From Spirochaetaceae bacterium (GTDB taxonomy: Bacteria; Spirochaetota; Spirochaetia; Treponematales; Breznakiellaceae), in the NCBI GenBank assembly GCA_031258335.1, contig JAIRMY010000127.1:1-10808 (forward strand): DNA of 10,808 bases. Direction: 5' to 3'. Shown here one piece after another: positions 6,423 to 10,808 of this stretch; the stretch's first letter is position 1, and every line of letters starts with the position of its first letter. The position numbers and the translations under genes are program-made. Below the pieces are notes generated by a model. The model saw nothing but the letters and a program-made list of their open reading frames with translations. It made no database searches and was not told the origin of the DNA.

Positions 6423-7427
6423 TTACCCCTCCGCCTGAACTTTTGGAAAGTCAGCAAGGGCGTAAACACAGCGTACAAGATGACCTTCTCCTATATCAAC
6501 GAGGGGGGGCGGCGCGGCGCGGCAGCGGTCTTCCGCAAAATCGCATCGGGGTGAAAATTTACAGCCCGCAGGAAGGTTGACGGGGTCGGGCATGAGTCCC
6601 TTGATAGGTTTAAGCCGCCGCGCTTCATGGGCAAGGCTCGGAATCGAATCAAACAGACCCCGCGTGTACGGATGCCTTGCCCGCTTGAATATATCCCGGA
6701 GGCTTCCGTATTCAACGATTTCCCCCGCGTAGATGATCGCCACATTATCGCAATTTTGAGCCACAACGCCTAAATCGTGCGTTATCAGGAGCATGGACGT
6801 GTTGAGCCTTGTTTTCAGGGCGCGTATCATTTCAAGCACCTGCGCCTGAATCGTAACATCCAACGCCGTGGTCGGTTCATCCGCTATGAGCAGGGCAGGA
6901 TTACAAGCCAACGCTATGGCAATTATAACCCGCTGCTTCATCCCGCCTGAAAACTGGTGAGGATACTCTCCCATCCTGCCGGCGGAGATTCCCACCATCT
7001 CCAACATATCGCGCGCCATCGTAGCCTTTTCATCGGGCGGCAGCTTGTTATGCGCAGCTATCACTTCGATGATCTGGTCCCCCACAGTCATGACGGGATT
7101 AAGGCTTGTCATGGGATCCTGAAACACCATGGAAATACGTTTTCCGCGCACCGCCCTCATCTTTGCCTCGCTGAGTTTCAAGAGATCCTGCCCTTCAAAA
7201 ATCACCCGCCCGCCTAGAATCTCTCCGGGGGGCTTTGGAATTAAACCCATCACGCCCCGCGCCAGAGTCGTCTTACCCGCGCCCGTCTCGCCGACTAATC
7301 CCAGCGTCTGTTTTTCGCGCAGAACAAGGCTTACGCCGTTCAACGCTTCAACAATTCCGTCATCGGTAACGTACCTAATCACAAGGTCTTCTATGCGCAA
7401 CAGTTCGTTATATTCCGCCATGAGCAT
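6423..7427 (-). CDS. dppD: Peptide ABC transporter ATP-binding protein, DppD type
   Basis: This 334-residue ATPase is the partner of DppF. Walker A is GETGAGKT (46-53), the Q-loop is Q103 in MVFQDPMTSLNP, the signature is FSGGMKQR (159-166), Walker B is LLIADEP (179-185), and the H-loop is H217 in LLITHDLGVV. The oligo_HPY tail contains HPYTRGLFDSIPSL, then C289, C295, C302 and C320, a four-cysteine set like the Fe-S cluster site described in some Opp/Dpp ATPases. It follows dppC by 6 nt. The first ATG (7427) has only a weak ribosome binding site, and a second ATG two codons in (MAEYNELL) is an alternative start. Confidence 0.93.
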   Translation of the reverse strand: MLMAEYNELLRIEDLVIRYVTDDGIVEALNGVSLVLREKQTLGLVGETGAGKTTLARGVMGLIPKPPGEILGGRVIFEGQDLLKLSEAKMRAVRGKRISMVFQDPMTSLNPVMTVGDQIIEVIAAHNKLPPDEKATMARDMLEMVGISAGRMGEYPHQFSGGMKQRVIIAIALACNPALLIADEPTTALDVTIQAQVLEMIRALKTRLNTSMLLITHDLGVVAQNCDNVAIIYAGEIVEYGSLRDIFKRARHPYTRGLFDSIPSLAHEARRLKPIKGLMPDPVNLPAGCKFSPRCDFAEDRCRAAPPPLVDIGEGHLVRCVYALADFPKVQAEG

Positions 7428-7433
7428 CCGATT

Positions 7434-8357
7434 TTAAGTTTTTAGCCTGGGGTCAAGGGCATCCCGTAAACCATCCCCCAATACGTTCAGGGCCAAAATG
7501 GTCAGCATTATGCCGAGACCCGGAATCACCGTGATATGCCAGCCCTCCCTGATATAGGAACGCGCTCCCGACAGCATCGAGCCCCATTCCGGGGTCGGAG
7601 GCTGTATGCCAAGCCCCAAAAAAGAGAGCCCGGCTATTGAAAGTATAGCCCCCGCCACTCCCAGCGTCGCCTGTACTATCAACGGCGCCATCGAATTGGG
7701 AACGATGTACTTGAAGATGATACGCATATCTCCCGCCCCAAGCGCCCGCGCCGCTTCTATGTACTCCTGATCTTTGATCGTAAGCACCGAAGCCCGAATC
7801 GTGCGGGCAAAAGTCGGTATGTAGGCTATCGCTATCGCTATGAGTACATTGATAAGGCTTGTCCCCAAAGCGGCGACTATGGCGGTAGCCAGCAGCATGG
7901 ACGGAATCGCAAGGAGTATGTCCATGAAACGCATTATGCCGTTATCCGCGATCTTGCCGTAATACCCGGCAAGCGCCCCCAAAACGCCTCCGATTATTGT
8001 TGAGATAACGATGGCAGCCGTCCCCATAAACAGGGAATACCGCGCCGCCCAGAGCATACGGAACAGAATGTTCCTCCCGAATTCGTCCAGTCCAAACGGG
8101 TACTTTAGGCCGGGTCCCTGTAAACGCAGCCTGAGATTTTGTTTTATCACATAATCGTCGTAGATACGGTTATTGCTTGCTACATCTATAACTATTGTCG
8201 AAACCGCGATGAGCAGCATGGCTATGAGGAAGCCCATTCCCGCCAGAGCAAGCCGGTTTTTCCTTAAACGCCTCCACACTTCACCCCACAGAGAACGCTG
8301 GCGCTGAAGTTTTCGCCGCGCCGGCTGCGCCGCGGTGATTTTCCCGCCGCCGCTCAC
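7434..8357 (-). CDS. dppC: Peptide ABC transporter permease, DppC type
   Basis: This 307-residue inner-membrane permease forms the pore with DppB. After a basic N-terminus, the first membrane segment lies at about residues 35-57. It is followed by a periplasmic loop carrying FGLDEFGRNILFRML (88-102), typical of the DppC/OppC N-terminal domain, and then about five further segments. The EAA motif that contacts the ATPases is IEAARALGAGDMRIIFKYIV (200-219). The end (LGDGLRDALDPRLKT) is classic for DppC. The start is GTG at 8357, overlapping the dppB TGA in a GTGA junction, with GAAGG upstream. The overlap implies translational coupling and equal production of the two permeases. Confidence 0.93.
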   Translation of the reverse strand: MSGGGKITAAQPARRKLQRQRSLWGEVWRRLRKNRLALAGMGFLIAMLLIAVSTIVIDVASNNRIYDDYVIKQNLRLRLQGPGLKYPFGLDEFGRNILFRMLWAARYSLFMGTAAIVISTIIGGVLGALAGYYGKIADNGIMRFMDILLAIPSMLLATAIVAALGTSLINVLIAIAIAYIPTFARTIRASVLTIKDQEYIEAARALGAGDMRIIFKYIVPNSMAPLIVQATLGVAGAILSIAGLSFLGLGIQPPTPEWGSMLSGARSYIREGWHITVIPGLGIMLTILALNVLGDGLRDALDPRLKT

Positions 8358-9319
8358 AATGCCGCCTTCAATGACCCGCTCTTGTACTGGCTCTTGATTC
8401 GCGGATCAACAAACCCATAGACTATATCAACGGTTAGATTGACGATAGAAAACATCACGGCCATAAATATAACCGCGCCAAGCACCATAGGAATATCCTT
8501 GCGCGTGATAGCGTCCACCATGAGCCGCCCCAAACCCGGCCATGAAAAAACGGTTTCCGTCAACATAGCCCCTCCAAGGAGACTTCCAAACTGAAGCCCT
8601 ACCGCGGTAATGATAGGAATCAGAGCGTTTTTAAACATATGCTTCCGTGTAACATCTTTTTCGCTTATCCCTTTGGAACGAGCGGTTAGTATGTAATCCT
8701 GACGTATCACCTCAAGCATGGAAGACCGTGTCATACGGACTACGGTAGCCGCGACGCCTGTACCCAGCGTTATAGCTGGGAGTACCAAACTGCGGAGCAG
8801 CGGGAATAAACCCTGCCCCATCCCCTGAGACGGAAACCACCCCAGTTTTAACGCAAACAGCAGAGAAAGGAGAAGCCCGAGCCAAAAGTTTGGCATAGAA
8901 ACGCCGACGAGAGAAAGCACTACTGAAACATTGTCAACGGCGGAATACTGTTTTTTCGCCGAAAGAATGCCGACAGGAATCCCTATCAACAGCGCCACGA
9001 TGATTCCCGCGAGGGCCAAGATGCAGGTATTCGGAAACTTGTCCCAGACTTGCGCCCATACGCTTATCTTATTCCGGTATGAAACCCCCAAATCACCCTT
9101 GCACATATTTTTTATATAGTTAAAGTACCGTACCAAAAGCGGATCGTTGAGGCCAAGTTCTTCCCTTGTCTTGGCCAAAGACTCAGGCGTCACCTGATCG
9201 CCGAGTATTATCGCGGCGGGATCTCCGGGCGTAAGATTCATGATAAAAAAAACTATGAAAGTTACGCCTAGCAACACGGGTATCATCAAGAGTATTCTTT
9301 TAAAAATATATGCCGCCAT
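8354..9319 (-). CDS. dppB: Peptide ABC transporter permease, DppB type
   Basis: This 321-residue inner-membrane permease starts with the typical first helix (YIFKRILLMIPVLLGVTFIV, 4-23) and then NLTPGDPA (28-35), the hallmark of DppB/OppB proteins. About six membrane segments can be seen. The EAA loop runs DYILTARSKGISEKDV (208-223), followed by FKNALIPI. The end has VDIVYGFVDPRIK (297-309), also a family hallmark. Its ATG lies 9 nt after the aspS stop, and its ribosome binding site AGGGG overlaps that stop codon region. This close spacing ties the transporter to the synthetase. Specificity for dipeptides, longer peptides or nickel cannot be decided from the permease alone. Confidence 0.93.
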   Translation of the reverse strand: MAAYIFKRILLMIPVLLGVTFIVFFIMNLTPGDPAAIILGDQVTPESLAKTREELGLNDPLLVRYFNYIKNMCKGDLGVSYRNKISVWAQVWDKFPNTCILALAGIIVALLIGIPVGILSAKKQYSAVDNVSVVLSLVGVSMPNFWLGLLLSLLFALKLGWFPSQGMGQGLFPLLRSLVLPAITLGTGVAATVVRMTRSSMLEVIRQDYILTARSKGISEKDVTRKHMFKNALIPIITAVGLQFGSLLGGAMLTETVFSWPGLGRLMVDAITRKDIPMVLGAVIFMAVMFSIVNLTVDIVYGFVDPRIKSQYKSGSLKAAL

Positions 9320-9328
9320 ACCAGCCCC

Positions 9329-10633
9329 TTACGGCGTTACGCGCCTGCGGTCGCGCGGGAACAGGCTTGCCTCTTTTACATTGGCAAGTCCCAAAATCTT
9401 CGCGGTAAGACGCTCAAGCCCTATCGCAAATCCTCCGTGCGGCGGACAGCCGTATTTGAAAATCGAAAGATAGTCTTCCATGCTTTCAGGCTTTACCCCG
9501 AAACGGGGAAGCGCCTCAAGCTGGGCATTGTAGTCGTGCTGGCGGCGTCCGCCGCTCGTTATCTCTATGCCCCGGAACAGCGCGTCAAAGGTCATGGTAC
9601 GGACGGAATCGAGCGGATATGCGTAAAAAGGCCTGTGGCGGCGCGGGAATTCGTTTACAAAGGCTAGATCCACGCCTCTCTCACGGAGCGCCCATTCACA
9701 GATATAACGCTCGGCATCGGGATTTATATCAAAGATACGCGCCCCTTTCTTTTTGGCGCTTTCCTCGTTTGCGATGCCCAGCGCTTCTTCGTAGGGAATG
9801 ACCGGCGCGTTAAAGACCGCCTCCGGTTTGGGAACGGACGCGCCGTTTTTCGCCCAAAGTTCAAGGTCGCCTGAATTTTTTCGCGCTACCTCCTCGAAAA
9901 CACGGGCAAGGATACCCTTTTCAAGTTCTATCAACTCTTTCTCGGACTCTATAAAGCCCATTTCAACGTCAAGCGATACATACTCGTTGAGGTGGCGGGG
10001 CGTGTCGTGCTTTTCGGCTCGGTAGGCCTGAGCTACTTCAAACACGCGCTCAAGCCCGCTTGCCACAAGCATTTGCTTGTAGCACTGAGGCGACTGGGCA
10101 AGGTATACCTTACGATCGAAATAGTCCACCGAAAACAGGTTGGTCCCGCCCTCCGTGCCGCCGCTTACGAGTTTACTCGTTTTGATTTCGGTAAAATCAT
10201 TTTCACGCAGGTAGGCGGAAAAGGCCTCGATTATCGTGGACTGCACACGGAAGATAGCCCTGACGGCGGGGTTTCTCAGTGAAAGCGGACGCCGGTCAAG
10301 GACAGCCTCAAGCCCGGTGCGGGAAACATCCCCGTTTACCTGAAATGGAAGGTCGGGCGCGGCGCCGCTTAGACAGCGTATCTCCGTTACCCGCAGTTCC
10401 GCACCGCCCGGCGCTTTTTCGTTCAACGCCGCCTCTCCCCGTACTGTAATCACAGATTCGAGCGTGAGATCGCATTTCGCATCCAGCACAAGCTGGACAA
10501 GCCCTGAACGGTCGCGCAGCACGATAAAGCTCACCGCTCCCAGTTCCCGTATACGGTGTATCCAGCCGGAGAGGACGGCGTTTTTCTCACCCTTCTCCGC
10601 CGCGCTTTTCAGATCTTTTGCGAGTATTCGCAT
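9329..10633 (-). CDS. aspS: Aspartyl-tRNA synthetase, archaeal/eukaryotic type, possibly nondiscriminating
   Basis: This 434-residue class II synthetase charges tRNA with aspartate. It has the short archaeal-type architecture: an N-terminal OB-fold anticodon-binding domain (about 1-100) and then a catalytic domain with no bacterial GAD insertion (bacterial AspRS is near 590 residues). Visible signatures are SGWIHRIRELG (22-32), motif 1 around 113-131, TEGGTNLF (160-167), motif 2 with YRAEKHDTPRHLNE (204-217), and motif 3 GLERLT (405-410) followed by LFPRDRRRVTP at the end. Residue 26 is His, where discriminating Thermococcus kodakarensis AspRS has Trp. His is typical of nondiscriminating enzymes that also make Asp-tRNA(Asn) for GatCAB. 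A second determinant near residue 84 (Lys or Pro in archaea) does not match either class clearly, so this prediction is moderate. The ATG has AAAGG eight bases upstream. Confidence 0.92.
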   Translation of the reverse strand: MRILAKDLKSAAEKGEKNAVLSGWIHRIRELGAVSFIVLRDRSGLVQLVLDAKCDLTLESVITVRGEAALNEKAPGGAELRVTEIRCLSGAAPDLPFQVNGDVSRTGLEAVLDRRPLSLRNPAVRAIFRVQSTIIEAFSAYLRENDFTEIKTSKLVSGGTEGGTNLFSVDYFDRKVYLAQSPQCYKQMLVASGLERVFEVAQAYRAEKHDTPRHLNEYVSLDVEMGFIESEKELIELEKGILARVFEEVARKNSGDLELWAKNGASVPKPEAVFNAPVIPYEEALGIANEESAKKKGARIFDINPDAERYICEWALRERGVDLAFVNEFPRRHRPFYAYPLDSVRTMTFDALFRGIEITSGGRRQHDYNAQLEALPRFGVKPESMEDYLSIFKYGCPPHGGFAIGLERLTAKILGLANVKEASLFPRDRRRVTP

Positions 10634-10673
10634 ATAAATTACCTTTCTTTGCGTCCCATTTGTAATATTGTGG

Positions 10674-10711
10674 TAGTCTCCGGCGATACTCGCCAGCGAA
10701 GGTTAGGACTA
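10674..10711 (-). promoter_or_regulatory. Structured 5' leader element upstream of aspS
   Basis: On the minus strand an outer stem TAGTC/GACTA (10711-10707 with 10678-10674) encloses an inner 7-bp stem CTGGCGA/TCGCCGG (10696-10680, three-base loop, one G-U pair). The left side has a 10-nt internal loop (CTAACCTTCG) and the right side a single A. No T-run follows, so it is not a terminator. It is too short for a T-box leader. It may be a protein- or tRNA-responsive leader, or a stabilising fold. Confidence 0.4.
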
Positions 10712-10722
10712 GTTATATTTTC

Positions 10723-10752
10723 ACCATAGTTTTAGCCAGTGTGTCAAGTCAA
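10723..10752 (-). promoter_or_regulatory. Possible promoter for the aspS-dpp operon
   Basis: On the minus strand TTGACT (10752-10747) is followed after 18 bp by TATGGT (10728-10723). The -35 box is one base off consensus and the -10 box two. Other TTGACA boxes flank it (10747-10742 and 10761-10756) but lack a partner at good spacing. A TATAAC (10717-10712) lacks a -35 box. The -35 box lies in the element-like repeat, so this would be a hybrid promoter. Confidence 0.35.
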
Positions 10753-10766
10753 CCCTGTCAAGCCAA
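10742..10766. repeat. TGTCAAGYCAA direct repeat
   Basis: TGTCAAGTCAA (10742-10752) and TGTCAAGCCAA (10756-10766) match in 10 of 11 bases with a 14-bp period. On the minus strand they read as TTGAC boxes. Confidence 0.75.
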
Positions 10767-10808
10767 GGTAGAAATGTCCCCTATTTAACCAAAGTAGAAA
10801 TGTCCCCT
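10763..10808. repeat. Two copies of a 20-bp repeat, CCAARGTAGAAATGTCCCCT
   Basis: Copies at 10763-10782 and 10789-10808 differ only at the sixth base (G or A) and are separated by six bases. The second copy ends at the window edge, so more copies may follow. Confidence 0.85.

Larger units (their letters stand above)
10742..10808. mobile_element. Putative terminus of an insertion sequence (IS21-like multiple end repeats), running off the window
   Basis: From 10742 the sequence starts TGTCAAGTCAA, repeats it as TGTCAAGCCAA 14 bp later, and then has two 20-bp near-identical repeats (10763-10782 and 10789-10808) offset by 26 bp. A 5'-TG end followed by iterated internal repeats is what IS21-type elements show. 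The transposase would lie beyond the window, so the family is a guess. Confidence 0.45.

Noticed and set aside
10634..10716. T-box riboswitch ahead of aspS
   Set aside because: The leader is only about 80 nt, has no recognisable T-box sequence and no terminator hairpin with a T-run.

Overview
The window holds one long gene cluster that reads leftward (minus strand). It runs from an aspartyl-tRNA synthetase near the right edge to an M42 peptidase near the left edge, with nine genes in a row. The order of transcription is: aspS (archaeal/eukaryotic type), dppB and dppC (peptide ABC permeases), dppD and dppF (ABC ATPases), two closely related peptide-binding lipoproteins, a creatininase-family amidohydrolase, and an M42 metallo-aminopeptidase. 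Junctions are tight: a 9-nt gap, a GTGA overlap, a 6-nt gap, an abutting stop/start, 11 nt and 3 nt. Only two spacers are larger, about 58 nt before the first binding protein and 99 nt before the second. Most starts have a clear Shine-Dalgarno site, so a single operon is likely.

The joint role looks like peptide scavenging. Two lipoproteins deliver peptides to a DppBCDF pore, and the M42 enzyme and the amidohydrolase then act on imported material in the cytoplasm. The synthetase at the head of the operon is the odd member. It carries His26 where discriminating archaeal AspRS has Trp, which suggests it may also charge tRNA(Asn). That it shares an operon with peptide import is inferred from spacing alone.

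Left edge (1-362): the last 31 codons of an unrecognised plus-strand gene end at 94. Facing it, on the minus strand, is a compact unit that fits no gene: a near-consensus sigma-70 promoter (TTGACG, 17 bp, TATGAT), a perfect 7-bp hairpin, and an intrinsic terminator. It predicts a transcript of about 125 nt that could be a small RNA or a nearly leaderless 25-codon mRNA. This is the most interesting unexplained signal in the window. The same terminator could also end the long operon.

Right edge (10634-10808): a leader with a two-stem fold lies ahead of aspS. Beyond it is what looks like the end of a mobile element, with a TGTCAAG direct repeat and two 20-bp near-identical repeats running off the window. 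A possible aspS promoter has its -35 box inside that element-like sequence.

Organism: a bacterium with roughly balanced base composition. The FFAC lipobox of the binding proteins and the overall style would fit a spirochaete such as a gut Treponema, but Synergistota or another anaerobe cannot be excluded. The taxonomic guess is weak.
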